Assembly (NCBI RefSeq): GCF_012272695.1
Contig: NZ_CP050902.1
Span: 2,604,001 to 2,668,000 of the forward strand
Source: Nocardioides sp. JQ2195
GTDB lineage: Bacteria; Actinomycetota; Actinomycetes; Propionibacteriales; Nocardioidaceae
Direction: 5' to 3'
DNA: 64,000 nt
Shown here: positions 35,748 through 45,061 of the stretch, one piece after another
Numbering within the stretch: the first letter of the stretch is position 1
Layout: each line of letters begins with the position of its first letter
Program-made: the position numbers and the translations under genes
Notes under the pieces: generated by a model
Told to the model about the DNA's origin: nothing
Seen by the model: only the letters and a program-made list of their open reading frames with translations
Database searches by the model: none

Positions 35748-36296
35748 ATGCAGACGGATTCGGGTCCCGCACCCGGCGGGCTCGAGGTCAGGCGCAGGCG
35801 TTGGACGGCCTGGTTGTGGGTCCCAGCACTGTGCGTCCTGGTGGCCGTCGGGCTGTGGTGGACGGGCCGCCCGTCACCGCTGCCGACCAGCGATCGCAGC
35901 ATCGAGGTGACCGTCAAGACCGGGCAGCAGGTGTATGTCGGCGTGAGCGTGGACGTCGACCGGGACATCGAGATCTCCGGGGTCGAGATGGAGACCACCT
36001 CGTCCACCGGGGATCCGCTCACCACCGAGGGACTCGACCTCAGGACCTGGATCTGCAGGGACGGCGCCATCTCGCAGACCACCGAGCCCGAGCGCTTCTG
36101 CGCCGACGTGCTGCCCGCCGAAGGGAGCTCGTTGCACCTCGGCGGCGCCGACCAGCTGATGCTCAGTGTCGACTCGAGCACGCCCGTGGACCTGCACCTC
36201 GACCGCTTGCGGATCGAGTACCGCGAGGGCCTTCAACGGGCCACCCAGGACTTCGGCCCCACCTTCGACATCGCCGTCCTCGGCGAGCCGGGCTGA
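35748..36296 (+). CDS. Single-pass membrane protein, unknown function
   Basis: A 182-residue protein with one transmembrane segment (about residues 19-40, WTAWLWVPALCVLVAVGLWW) after a basic cytosolic stub. The ~140-residue external domain looks beta-rich (SIEVTVKTGQQVYVGVSV, DLHLDRLRIEYREG) and contains two Cys that could pair. No family recognised. TAACCT (35735-35740) lies 7 nt before the ATG. Placement between PP2C and the kinase suggests a role in the same signalling unit (inference). Confidence 0.7.
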   Translation: MQTDSGPAPGGLEVRRRRWTAWLWVPALCVLVAVGLWWTGRPSPLPTSDRSIEVTVKTGQQVYVGVSVDVDRDIEISGVEMETTSSTGDPLTTEGLDLRTWICRDGAISQTTEPERFCADVLPAEGSSLHLGGADQLMLSVDSSTPVDLHLDRLRIEYREGLQRATQDFGPTFDIAVLGEPG

Positions 36297-36394
36297 GCCG
36301 GGCCGACCGGAACGGCGTGCGGGAAGCACCGAGGTGTCGAGCTCCCGGGTGACACCCGCCGACTAGAATCACGGGGTTCGAGGAAGGAGGTGTC

Positions 36395-37813
36395 GTGGGG
36401 ACACTCATCGCAGGGCGCTACGAGATCGGGCGCGAGATCGGGCGCGGCGGCATGGGCGCGGTCCTGCTCGCCCGAGACGTGGTCCTCGACCGCGAGGTCG
36501 CCGTGAAGCGCGTGGGGCTGACCCCTGGCACCGACGACACCGACATCGAGCGCGTACGCCGGGAGGCGCGGGTCTCCGCGATGCTCAACCACGAGCACGT
36601 GGTGGCGGTCTACGACCTGGTCAGGGAGGGCGACGCCCACTGGCTGGTGATGGAGTACGTCCCCTCGGTGAACCTCGGCGAGCTGATCCGCAGGGACGGC
36701 CCGCTCACCCCCGACGACGCGGCCCGGGTGGTCGGCCAGGCCGCGACCGCCGTCGCCGCGGCGCACGAGGCCGGCATCGTGCACCGCGACATCAAGCCCA
36801 GCAACCTGTTGGTCGCCAGCGACCGCACCGTGAAGCTCAGCGACTTCGGGATCGCGCGCACCGGCGACGACCCGACCTTGACCCAGACCGGCATGGTCAC
36901 GGGCAGTCCCGGCTACCTCTCCCCCGAGGTCGCCTCCGGCCACCCTGCCAGCCCGGCCAGCGACGTGTGGTCGCTGGGTGCGACGGTCTTCCACGCGGTG
37001 ACCGGCGGGCCGCCGTACGACACCACGGAGAACCTGATCGGGGCCCTCTACCGGATCGTCCACGAGGAGCCGCCGCGCACGGACCGGGCCGGCTGGCTCG
37101 AGCCGTTGCTGCTGGCGACGATGCACCGCGACCCGAGGGCGCGCTGGTCGGCCCAGGACGTCGCCCGATTCCTCAACGGTGGCCCGGGACGGGCACCCGC
37201 CCCCGTGTCCGTCGCCGTGCCGGCCTCGGCTCCGCCCGCTGCCGCGACGCAGCACCCGGCCGCCGATCCGGCGCGTCACACGCCCGTCGAGCCCGTCGAG
37301 CCAACCGCCGTGTTCACCCCCGCCGACGACGCGAAGCGGTCGCGCGGGCCCGCGATGATCGGTGCCCTGGCACTCGTCGCAGCAGTCGTGCTCGGCGCAT
37401 GGCTGATGGTTCGCGACGACGGCGATCCGGGACGTGCGAGCGGCGCGGACCGTGACCGGACCAGCCAGGGCACGCCCAAGAGCTCCGACACCCCGCCGTC
37501 CGACGCGCCGACCGCCGAGGGCATGTCGCAGTTCGTCACCGACTACCTCGGAACCGTCACCAAGGACCCGGCCACGACCTGGACCATGCTGACGCCGGCC
37601 TTCCAGGACGCCAGCGGTGGCTACGACTCCTACAGCGGGTTCTGGGGCGGCGTGGCGAGCGCCAAGGTCTCCGACATCGTGGCCGATCCCGAGACCCTCG
37701 AGGTGAGCTATCACGTCGACTACACCGTCAAGGGCGGTGAGAAGTCGAGCGACGACGTGCGGTTGCGCCTGACCTATGCCGACGGCTCCTACAAGATCAA
37801 CGACGAGCTCTGA
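36395..37813 (+). CDS. Transmembrane Ser/Thr protein kinase
   Basis: A 472-residue PknB-like kinase. Gly loop IGRGGMGAV (15-23), Lys38, catalytic HRD 130-132 in VHRDIKPSN, DFG 150-152 and GSPGYLSPE. A Pro/Ala linker leads to a TM helix at about 319-339, then a ~130-residue external domain (EGMSQFVTDYLGTV, GYDSYSGFWGGV) resembling an NTF2-like fold rather than PASTA repeats. GTG 36395 with AAGGAGG upstream. Unlike the soluble kinase at 15.6 kb, all canonical motifs are intact. Confidence 0.93.
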   Translation: MGTLIAGRYEIGREIGRGGMGAVLLARDVVLDREVAVKRVGLTPGTDDTDIERVRREARVSAMLNHEHVVAVYDLVREGDAHWLVMEYVPSVNLGELIRRDGPLTPDDAARVVGQAATAVAAAHEAGIVHRDIKPSNLLVASDRTVKLSDFGIARTGDDPTLTQTGMVTGSPGYLSPEVASGHPASPASDVWSLGATVFHAVTGGPPYDTTENLIGALYRIVHEEPPRTDRAGWLEPLLLATMHRDPRARWSAQDVARFLNGGPGRAPAPVSVAVPASAPPAAATQHPAADPARHTPVEPVEPTAVFTPADDAKRSRGPAMIGALALVAAVVLGAWLMVRDDGDPGRASGADRDRTSQGTPKSSDTPPSDAPTAEGMSQFVTDYLGTVTKDPATTWTMLTPAFQDASGGYDSYSGFWGGVASAKVSDIVADPETLEVSYHVDYTVKGGEKSSDDVRLRLTYADGSYKINDEL

Positions 37814-37923
37814 CCTCGGACGAGCACCGCGAACGAGCACCCGCGAGAAGACCGGCTGCGAAGCCCGGTGGAGCACCCTCGACGGACGGGTGTGCCGCGG
37901 CGCTCGGTAGGCTGCTGCGCCGA

Positions 37924-37997
37924 GGGGCGGTAGCTCAGTCGGTCAGAGCAGAGGACTCATAATCCTTGGGTCGTGGGTTCGAGCCCCACCCGCCCCA
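37924..37997 (+). tRNA. tRNA with anticodon CAT (Met elongator or Ile2)
   Basis: A 74-nt cloverleaf: acceptor GGGGCGG/CCGCCCC plus discriminator A, anticodon stem AGGA/TCCT with loop CTCATAA, and T-loop GGTTCGAGCCC. It is not an initiator. Whether C34 becomes lysidine (tRNA-Ile2) cannot be decided here; Met is the default call. Confidence 0.93.
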
Positions 37998-38017
37998 CGT
38001 GCGCGCAGTGGCGCACC

Positions 38018-38056
38018 GTGTGGATCTTCCGGCGCGCAGTGCCGGAGGATCCACAC
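38018..38056. terminator. 16-bp stem hairpin between tRNA and hrpB
   Basis: GTGTGGATCTTCCGGC (38018-38033), a 7-nt loop, then GCCGGAGGATCCACAC (38041-38056), with one wobble pair. It serves the tRNA (+) and hrpB (-), which converge here. Confidence 0.65.
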
Positions 38057-38076
38057 AGTGACCCAGCGGAGCCCAC

Positions 38077-40660
38077 TCAGTCACCGGCACGCTTGGTACG
38101 CCGCGTGGCCGGCGCCGTGCGGGGGTCGTCCGGCCAGGCGTGCTTCGGATAGCGACCACGCAGGTCGGAGCGCACTCCCGGGTAGCCGTTGTCCCAGAAC
38201 GAGTCCAGGTCGGCGGTGACCGCGGCCGGACGTCGGGCCGGCGAGAGCAGGTGCAACAGCAGCGGCACCCGTCCGTCGGCGAGCGTCGGGACCGAGGCCC
38301 AGCCGAACACCTCCTGCAGGCGTACGGCGAGCACCGGCTGGTCGGCCCGGTAGTCGACCCGGAGGGCGGAGCCCGTCGGCACCACGACCCGCTCGGGTGC
38401 GAGCTCGTCGAGCCGCCCGGCCTCCGGCCAGGGCAGCAGGCGACGCAGTGCCGAGGTGATGTCGATGCGTTGCAGGTCCTTGGCGCTGCGCACCCGGGCG
38501 AGCTCAGAGCCCAACCAGGACTGGAGATTCTCGGTCAACGCTGCGTCACTGACGTCCGGCCACGGGTCACCGAGGATGCGGTGCAGGAACGACAGGCGAG
38601 CACGCAAGGAGGTGGCCGACTCCGACCAGGTGAAGACGTCGAGCCCGTCGCGCGCCAAGCCCTCGCCGATCGCCCCGGCGACCAGGTCGAGAGGTGGGTC
38701 GGGCAGTGGCACCGACGTCAGCTCGATGGCCCCCAGGAGGGTCCGCTGCCGGGAGCGCACCCGCCCGTCCGACCAGGTGACGTCCGAGGACTCGGTCCAC
38801 AGCGGGGCCGCCGCCTCGAGCGCGAGGTCCTCGGTGATCGGTGCCGCCGAGCGGATCGTCGCCTCCCGGCGCCCCGGGCGGCGGGAGGCGTCGGCGACGG
38901 CCAACCACTCCAGGCCTGCCAAGGGGCCGGGGTTGCGCGGGTCGAGCTCCGCCCCGGTGCCCGAGGTCATCAGATAGCTGCTCGACCCCGAGCGCCTGCG
39001 CGCGATCCGGTCGGGGTGCGCGAGCGCCACCACGAGCCCGACGGCGACGTCGTCGGTGAGGCTCGCCGACCCGTCGCCCGGCGTCTTCGTCTCCACCAGA
39101 CGCTCCAGTCGTCGCGCCTGGGCCCGCCAGGTCGAGTGCTCCCGTCCGGCCGACCCCGCTCCTCGACCGGCTCGACCACTCGCTCGGTCGCCGCCCCGCA
39201 GGGAGCGCAGTGCGGCGACGAGGTCCCCGCCGGGTGCTCGGACGTCCTCGGCCAGCATCGCGACGACCTCGGCGGCTCGTCGTAGGCCGACCAGCTCGGC
39301 GCCGTCGATCAGGGCTCGGGCCAGGCGCGGGTCCGTCGGCACGTCCGCGATGAGCCCGCCCCGGTGGGTGATCCGCCCCGCGTCGTCCACCGCGCCGATC
39401 TCCCGGAGCGTCGCACGAGCGGCATCCAGGGCATGGGCCGGCGGCGCGTCGAGCAGGGCCAGCCCGGCGCCGTCCGGGCTCCCCCACCGTGCCACCTCGA
39501 GCGCGAACGAGGTGAGGTCGGCGGTGGCGATCTCCGGCTCGGGGTGCGCAGCGAGGTGGGCGTGGTCGGCCTCCGACCAGCAGCGCAGCGCCGCACCGGG
39601 TCCCAGTCGGCCGGCACGCCCGGAACGCTGCTCGGCCGAGGCGCGGCTGACCGCGACCGTGACCAGGCCGGCCAGGCCGCGCCGGTGGTCCACCCGGGAC
39701 TCCCGCGAGAAGCCGGCATCCACGACCACACGCACCCCGGGCACGGTCAGCGACGACTCGGCGACCGCCGTCGAGACCACCACCCGACGGCCAGGTCCCT
39801 CGCTGAGGGCGCGGTCCTGCTCGGCCGCAGGGAGCCGCCCGTGCAGTGGACGTACGTCGACACCGGTGCCGGCCAGGCGACGTACGGTCGCGTCGACCTC
39901 CGCCACACCCGGGACGAAGACCAGCAGGTCCCCCTCGTGCTCGGCCAGCGCGCGTCGCACGGTGGCGGCGACGTGGTCGTGGAACGCGGGCGTGATCCCG
40001 CGGTCGTCGGTGCGTCGTTGCCCGGCTGGTTGCGGGCACCAGACCGGCTCGACCGGGTGCAGCGCACCCGGGACGTCGACCACCGGCACCGGATTGCCGG
40101 ACCCGAGCAGCGCAGCGGTGCGCTCGGCCTCGATCGTCGCTGACATCGCGACCAGCCGCAGGTCCTCGCGCAGGGTGGCGCGAACGTCCAGCAGCAGGGC
40201 CAGCGTCAGGTCGGCGTCCAGGTGGCGCTCGTGCACCTCGTCGAGGATCACCGCGTCCACCCCGGGCAGCTCGGGGTCCTGCTGGAGCCGGCGCAGCAGC
40301 AGCCCCGTCGTCACGACCTCGATCCGGGTGCCGTGCCGGACCCTGCGGTCCCCGCGAACGGCGTACCCGACGGTCTCACCGATCGGCTCCCCGAGGAGGG
40401 TCGCGAGGCGTCTGGCGGCCGCACGCGCGGCGATCCGGCTGGGTTGGGTGACCACGACCCGACCGCGCACCCCGGCTGCCACTGCCGGCGGCACCAAGGT
40501 CGTCTTCCCGGTGCCCGGAGGTGCGTGCACCACGGCAGCGCCGAGGTGCGTGCACCACGGCAGCGCCGACGGACTCCATCGCACCCGCGATGGCCGACAG
40601 GCCAACCAGCACGGGCAGGTCGGGCGGCGCAGCGAGCAGCCCCTGGATCGGGTCGGACAC
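38077..40660 (-). pseudogene. hrpB: ATP-dependent helicase HrpB, frameshifted by 25-bp duplication
   Basis: DEAH-box helicase. From the GTG at 40660 it reads SDPIQGLLAAPPDLPVLVGL as expected, but the frame breaks at a perfect 25-bp tandem duplication (40518-40567). The second frame resumes with VVHAPPGTGKTTLVPP (Walker A), LDEVHERH, MSATIEAERTAAL, SSLTVPGV, QRSGRAGRLG and the HrpB C-terminal domain. Removing one 25-bp copy restores an uninterrupted 852-residue ORF, the normal HrpB length. Every motif beyond the break is intact, so the lesion is recent, reversible or an assembly error. The downstream frame might still start at an internal GTG just before Walker A. Confidence 0.85.
40518..40567. 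repeat. Perfect 25-bp tandem duplication inside hrpB
   Basis: The 25 bases 40518-40542 are repeated exactly at 40543-40567 (unit begins GAGGTGCGTGCACCACGGCA). Since 25 is not a multiple of three, the duplication shifts the hrpB frame just before the Walker A codons. Confidence 0.95.
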
Positions 40661-40759
40661 CCCTGCAGTGTGCCCGACGCCGCCCGGGTGCACGCCACCG
40701 TCCTCGAGCGAACCCCGGTGACGCTCGCCGCGGTGGCTCCCGAGTGGCACACTCGCACC

Positions 40760-42340
40760 ATGGAGACGGCGGGGCTGTCGCAGCCGAATGTCCTGGTGGT
40801 GATGTTCGACCAGGTCGCACCGTCGGCCCTGCGCTGCTACGGCAACCCGGTGACCCTCACCCCGACCATCGACCAGCTGGCGCGCACGGGGGTGGTCTTC
40901 GACGCGGCGTACTCCAACAGCCCGCTGTGCACCCCGGCGCGCTACTGCATGATGACGGGGCGGCTGCCGTCGGGCACGGGTGGCTACGACAACGCCGCCT
41001 ACCTGCCGAGCACGCAGCCGACACTGGCGCACTACGCGAGGCTCGCCGGCTACCGCACCGTGCTGGACGGCAAGATGCACTTCGTCGGCCCCGACCAGCT
41101 GCACGGCTTCGAGGAACGGCGCACCACCGACATCTATCCCGCCGACTTCGGCTGGACCCCGAACTGGCTGCAGCCCGACGAGCGCATCGACTGGTGGATG
41201 CACAACATGGACTCCGTCAAGGAGGCCGGCACGGCCGAGGTGACCAACCAGCTCCTCTACGACGACGAGGTCGGCCACCAGGGCATCCGGGCGCTGCACG
41301 ACCTGGCCCGGGCCGACGACGAGAGGCCTTGGCTGCTTGTGGTCAGCTTCACGCACCCGCACGACCCCTACGTCACGCGCTCGCGCTACTGGGACCTCTA
41401 CGACGGTGTCGACATCCCGCTGCCCTCGGTCGGACGCGACGACGTGCCGCTCGACCCGCACACGGAGCGACTGCGGCGGTTGAGCGCGATGGACGAGGTC
41501 GAGATCACGGCCGACGACACCCGGCGCGCGCGTCGCGCCTACTACGCGAACCTCTCCTACCTCGATGAGTGGACCGGGCGGCTGATGTCGACCCTGGACG
41601 CGCTGCAGGTCCGTGACGACACCATCGTGGTGCTGCTCGCCGACCACGGAGACATGCTCGGCGAACGCGGGCTCTGGTACAAGATGAGCTTCTTCGAGGA
41701 CTCCGCGCGGATCCCGATGATCGTCAACGCGCCGAGACGGTTCGCGCCCAAGCGGGTCGGCGAACCGGTGTCGCTGGTCGACGTCCTGCCCACGGTCACC
41801 GAGCTCGCGGGTGACCGCGTGCCTCCCAGCGTGACCCCGTTGGCGGGCCGCTCCCTGCTCGACCTGTGCGGCGACCAGCCGCCGACGCACGATCCGCTTC
41901 CTCGCGAGGTCATCGGCGAGTACTGCGGAGAGGGCGCCGTCGCCCCGATCCTGATGCTCCGACGGGGCGACCTGAAGTTCGTGCACTCCCCCGTCGACCC
42001 CGACCAGCTCTACGACCTCGCCACGGATCCGGCCGAGCGGAAGAACCTGGTCGATGAGCCGGGCCTCGAGGGAGCCGTCACCGCGTTCCGCCGCAGCGTC
42101 GCCGAGGGATGGGACCTCGACGCGCTGTACGACGACGTCATCGCCGACCAGTCGCGTCGGCGGCTGGTGGACGCCGCGCTGCGCACCGGCAAGGTCACCC
42201 CGTGGGAGTACGCACCGCCGGTGGACGCCAGTGCGCAGTACATGCGCAACCACCTCGACCTCAACGAGGTCGAGCGCGGCGCGCGCTTCCCCCCGGCACC
42301 CAGCCGCGTGGTCAACGACGAAGGGCCCGACCGGCGGTGA
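40760..42340 (+). CDS. betC: Sulfatase, choline-sulfatase-like
   Basis: A 526-residue type I sulfatase. The maturation motif CTPAR (Cys57-Arg61, Cys becoming formylglycine) is intact; metal sites are FDQVAP and LLADHGDMLGERGLWYK. LDGKMHFVGPDQLHGFE and the layout match choline-sulfatases (BetC), which release choline from choline-O-sulfate for osmoprotection or as a sulfur source. No signal peptide, so cytosolic. No choline transporter or betaine genes are adjacent, so the substrate is inferred. ATG 40760 lies about 7 nt after a CACACT box. It is divergent from hrpB. Confidence 0.82.
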   Translation: METAGLSQPNVLVVMFDQVAPSALRCYGNPVTLTPTIDQLARTGVVFDAAYSNSPLCTPARYCMMTGRLPSGTGGYDNAAYLPSTQPTLAHYARLAGYRTVLDGKMHFVGPDQLHGFEERRTTDIYPADFGWTPNWLQPDERIDWWMHNMDSVKEAGTAEVTNQLLYDDEVGHQGIRALHDLARADDERPWLLVVSFTHPHDPYVTRSRYWDLYDGVDIPLPSVGRDDVPLDPHTERLRRLSAMDEVEITADDTRRARRAYYANLSYLDEWTGRLMSTLDALQVRDDTIVVLLADHGDMLGERGLWYKMSFFEDSARIPMIVNAPRRFAPKRVGEPVSLVDVLPTVTELAGDRVPPSVTPLAGRSLLDLCGDQPPTHDPLPREVIGEYCGEGAVAPILMLRRGDLKFVHSPVDPDQLYDLATDPAERKNLVDEPGLEGAVTAFRRSVAEGWDLDALYDDVIADQSRRRLVDAALRTGKVTPWEYAPPVDASAQYMRNHLDLNEVERGARFPPAPSRVVNDEGPDRR

Positions 42341-42361
42341 TTCCCGCAGGTCAGGCCCTTC
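42320..42361. terminator. Hairpin shared by sulfatase and tRNA-Asn
   Basis: GAAGGGCC (42320-42327) pairs with GGCCCTTC (42354-42361), extended inside by GACC/GGTC. It overlaps the last codons of the sulfatase and follows tRNA-Asn on the other strand. Confidence 0.6.
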
Positions 42362-42366
42362 ACTTG

Positions 42367-42439
42367 CTCCCCCGGCTGGACTCGAACCAGCAACCCTCCG
42401 GTTAACAGCCGAATGCTCTGCCAGTTGAGCTACAGGGGA
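42367..42439 (-). tRNA. tRNA-Asn (anticodon GTT)
   Basis: A 73-nt minus-strand cloverleaf: acceptor TCCCCTG/CGGGGGA with discriminator G, and anticodon loop CTGTTAA giving GTT. The D-stem (AGCTCAACTGGCAGAGC) and T-loop (GGTTCGAGTCC) are standard. Confidence 0.95.
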
Positions 42440-42527
42440 TCGTTTGGCAGCGCCGGAAGAATAGCAAGGACTGGGTGGCCACGCGAAATCAGGCTCGCTG
42501 TTCCAGGGATTCGACCCCTGCCCGGGC

Positions 42528-43034
42528 TCAGTGCGCGCCGGGCCCGACCTCGTCCCGAGCGGCTGCCAAGGCCACCTCCGCCCGTCGGCGCACCTCCGGA
42601 TCGTCGGGGTCGACGCCCTCGTCGAACTCGTAGACCCACTCCACCGGCTGGTGTCCACGCGGCGCGCGTCGGCCGATCACGATCACCCCGCGCTTCCCGT
42701 GGATGGGCACGTGACGCTGGAGGACGATGCTCGCCGTGACCCGCTCCCGGACCAGCTCGAGCAGGCGGCCGGGCTCCTCGAGCGGCAACGCGTGGGCGGG
42801 ACGCTCCCGCCCCCAGCTGCCGACCTCGGAGACCGTCAGCGTGGCCTCGTCCTTGTCCCAGTCGGCGCGTTCCACGATCTCCCACGGGATCCGCTGCGCG
42901 TCGACGTAGAGCGCATCACGGGTGCCGACGACCACGCGGCCGTCGGCCGTCACTGCTCCTGCCAGGGCCTTCTCGCCCGGCCCCACTGCAGCGGTCCGGA
43001 CCTCGTCCGGGAGTTGGTGGCGCAAACGGATCAC
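42528..43034 (-). CDS. Conserved hypothetical protein coupled to dnaG
   Basis: A 168-residue soluble protein; begins IRLRHQLPDEVRTAAVGPGE. The middle has a beta-rich core (VVVGTRDALYVDAQRIPWEI, ERADWDKDEATLTVSEVG) and the C-terminus is acidic/helical (DPDDPEVRRRAEVALAAARD). I recognise it only as an actinobacterial hypothetical that follows dnaG. GTG 43034 overlaps the dnaG stop (GTGA), so its synthesis is tied to primase. A PH-domain-like fold is possible but unproven. Confidence 0.75.
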   Translation of the reverse strand: MIRLRHQLPDEVRTAAVGPGEKALAGAVTADGRVVVGTRDALYVDAQRIPWEIVERADWDKDEATLTVSEVGSWGRERPAHALPLEEPGRLLELVRERVTASIVLQRHVPIHGKRGVIVIGRRAPRGHQPVEWVYEFDEGVDPDDPEVRRRAEVALAAARDEVGPGAH

Positions 43035-44956
43035 TGCTGGCTCCCCATCGCTCGCTCTCGCAGGTGCCGGCGCCGCTGCTCGAGGGACATCAGCTCGGCG
43101 AAGGACGTGCTGTAGTCGTCCGCCTGGGCAACCGGGTCGGTGCGTTGGAGTCGACTCTTCACGTCGGTCAGGCGCCGGGTGGCGGTCAGCTCCATCAGCT
43201 TGAAGACGTGCGCGTGCACGTAGGCCAGGTCGGGCTCCTTCGACGTCATCAAGGGCTCGACACTCAGCTCGGTGAGCACACCCGAGACCGTCGGGTCGGT
43301 GGTCTGGTCACGCAGCCTCGCCGTCCATCCGGCGTCGGCGGACGCCGGTCCGCCCGAGGCCGCGATCGCCTCCCACACCGCACGGTAGGTCGGGTGCGTG
43401 AAGTCATCGGGCCCCAGGTCGCGGGCCGCAGGCTCGACCAGGGCGGGGTGGTGCAGGACGAGCTTCAGCGTGGCGCGCTCGATGGAGAAGCGGGGATCGC
43501 GCAGGTTGGGCAGCGGCGGGGCAGGGGGTTGCTGGGGCGCCTGCTGGGCTGCCTGACGTGCTGGGTCCTGGCTCGGGGCAGCGTTGCCGGCTCCCGGCTG
43601 CTGCCGCGCCGCCCCGCTGCCCCGAGCCGGGCGCGCGGCCGCACGGCGTACCTCTCGGCGGGCCTCGTCGACGTCGACCCCGACCATCTGCGCGATCTCC
43701 CGGGAGAACGCCTCCACCTTCGACTTGTCGCGCACGCTCGACACCATGGTGGCCGCCTCGCGCAGCGCGTCGACCCGTCCGTCGGCACGCTCGAGGTCGA
43801 AGCGGGCGAGCACGTTCTCGAGGGCGAAGCGATAGAGGGGGCGACGGTTCTCGACCAGCTCGCGCACCGCCTCGTCCCCGCGTTGGATGCGCAGGTCACA
43901 GGGGTCGAGGCCGTCGGGGGCCACCGCGACGTAAGTCTGCGAGGCGAAGTTCTGGTCGCTGCGGAACACCTTCATCGCGGCGTTCTGACCGGCCTGGTCC
44001 CCGTCGAAGGTGAAGATCACCTCGCCGCGCGAGTCGTCGTGGTCGTGGAGGAAACGCCGCAGGATGCGGGCGTGGTCGTCGCCGAAGGCGGTGCCGCACG
44101 TGGCCACGGCGGTGGGTACGCCGGCCAGGTGGCAGGCCATCACGTCGGTGTAGCCCTCGACGATCACTGCCTTCCCACTGCGGGCGATCTCGCGACGAGC
44201 CAGGTCGATGCCGTAGAGCACCTGGGACTTCTTGTAGATCGGTGACTCAGGGGTGTTGAGGTACTTCGCGTCGATGCGGTCGTCGTCGAAGATGCGCCGG
44301 GCGCCGAACCCGATCACGTCACCCGACGAGTCGCGGATGGGCCACACCAGGCGCCCGCGGAACCGGTCGTAGAGGCTGCGACCGCGGGCCACGAGGCCGC
44401 CGGTGACCAGCTCCTCCTCGGAGAAGCCCTTCTGGCGCAGGTGCTTGAACAGGGCGTCGCCGTCACGAGGGGCGAATCCGACCCCGAAGGTCTCGGCCGC
44501 ATCCTTGTCGAAGCCGCGTCCGTCGAGGAACTGGCGGGCAGCCAGTGCGTCGGGTGAGCCGAGAGCGTCGGCGTAGAAGGCCTGGGCCTGCTTGTGGGCG
44601 TCGATCATCTGGCTGCGCCTGGGCCCGCGGGGCGCCTCGGGTGCGCCGCCCTCCTCGCGGCGCAGCTGGACGCCGTACTTGTCAGCAAGGCGCTCGACGG
44701 CCTCGGCGAAGGAGACGCCGTCGATCTTCATCAGGAAGGTGAAGACGTCGCCCCCCTCCTGGCAACCGAAGCAGTGGAAGAAGGCCCTCGCAGGAGTGAC
44801 GTGGAACGACGGCGACTTCTCGTCGTGGAAGGGGCACAGGCCCTTCATCGAGCCCCCGCCGGCGTTGCGGAGGGTCACGTAGGACGACACGACCTCGTCG
44901 ATGCGGGCCTTCTCGCGGACCTCCGCGATGTCGTCGTCCCTGATCCGTCCTGCCAC
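43031..44956 (-). CDS. dnaG: DNA primase
   Basis: Makes RNA primers for replication. The 641-residue product has the N-terminal CHC2 zinc finger (CPFHDEKSPSFH then FHCFGC), the RNA polymerase domain with YGID and GVFGARRI-like stretches, the TOPRIM acid motif VIVEGYTDVMA and FTFDGDQAGQ, a Pro/Gln-rich linker (residues ~430-470) and a C-terminal helicase-binding domain. GTG 44956 is the start (AGRIRDDDIAEVRE). dgt lies 105 bp upstream on the same strand; the hypothetical gene downstream is overlapped by 4 nt. Confidence 0.97.
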   Translation of the reverse strand: MAGRIRDDDIAEVREKARIDEVVSSYVTLRNAGGGSMKGLCPFHDEKSPSFHVTPARAFFHCFGCQEGGDVFTFLMKIDGVSFAEAVERLADKYGVQLRREEGGAPEAPRGPRRSQMIDAHKQAQAFYADALGSPDALAARQFLDGRGFDKDAAETFGVGFAPRDGDALFKHLRQKGFSEEELVTGGLVARGRSLYDRFRGRLVWPIRDSSGDVIGFGARRIFDDDRIDAKYLNTPESPIYKKSQVLYGIDLARREIARSGKAVIVEGYTDVMACHLAGVPTAVATCGTAFGDDHARILRRFLHDHDDSRGEVIFTFDGDQAGQNAAMKVFRSDQNFASQTYVAVAPDGLDPCDLRIQRGDEAVRELVENRRPLYRFALENVLARFDLERADGRVDALREAATMVSSVRDKSKVEAFSREIAQMVGVDVDEARREVRRAAARPARGSGAARQQPGAGNAAPSQDPARQAAQQAPQQPPAPPLPNLRDPRFSIERATLKLVLHHPALVEPAARDLGPDDFTHPTYRAVWEAIAASGGPASADAGWTARLRDQTTDPTVSGVLTELSVEPLMTSKEPDLAYVHAHVFKLMELTATRRLTDVKSRLQRTDPVAQADDYSTSFAELMSLEQRRRHLRERAMGSQQ

Positions 44957-45061
44957 GTCGCGGAGTCTACGTCCAGGGGGGCTGGCGGTGCGGGCCGGTC
45001 GCCGGACGCTGTGGAGGAGCCACCGTCCGCCTGCACTGTCCGGCGACCGGAGACCGGGCCC

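Noticed and set aside
39056..40759. Extension of the sulfatase frame upstream to 39056
   Set aside because: Reads antisense through hrpB; the sulfatase homology begins at 40760 and a promoter-like box lies just before it.
40661..40759. hrpB start at the far-upstream in-frame codon at 40761
   Set aside because: That frame before the duplication encodes no HrpB sequence; the true N-terminus is in the other frame from GTG 40660.
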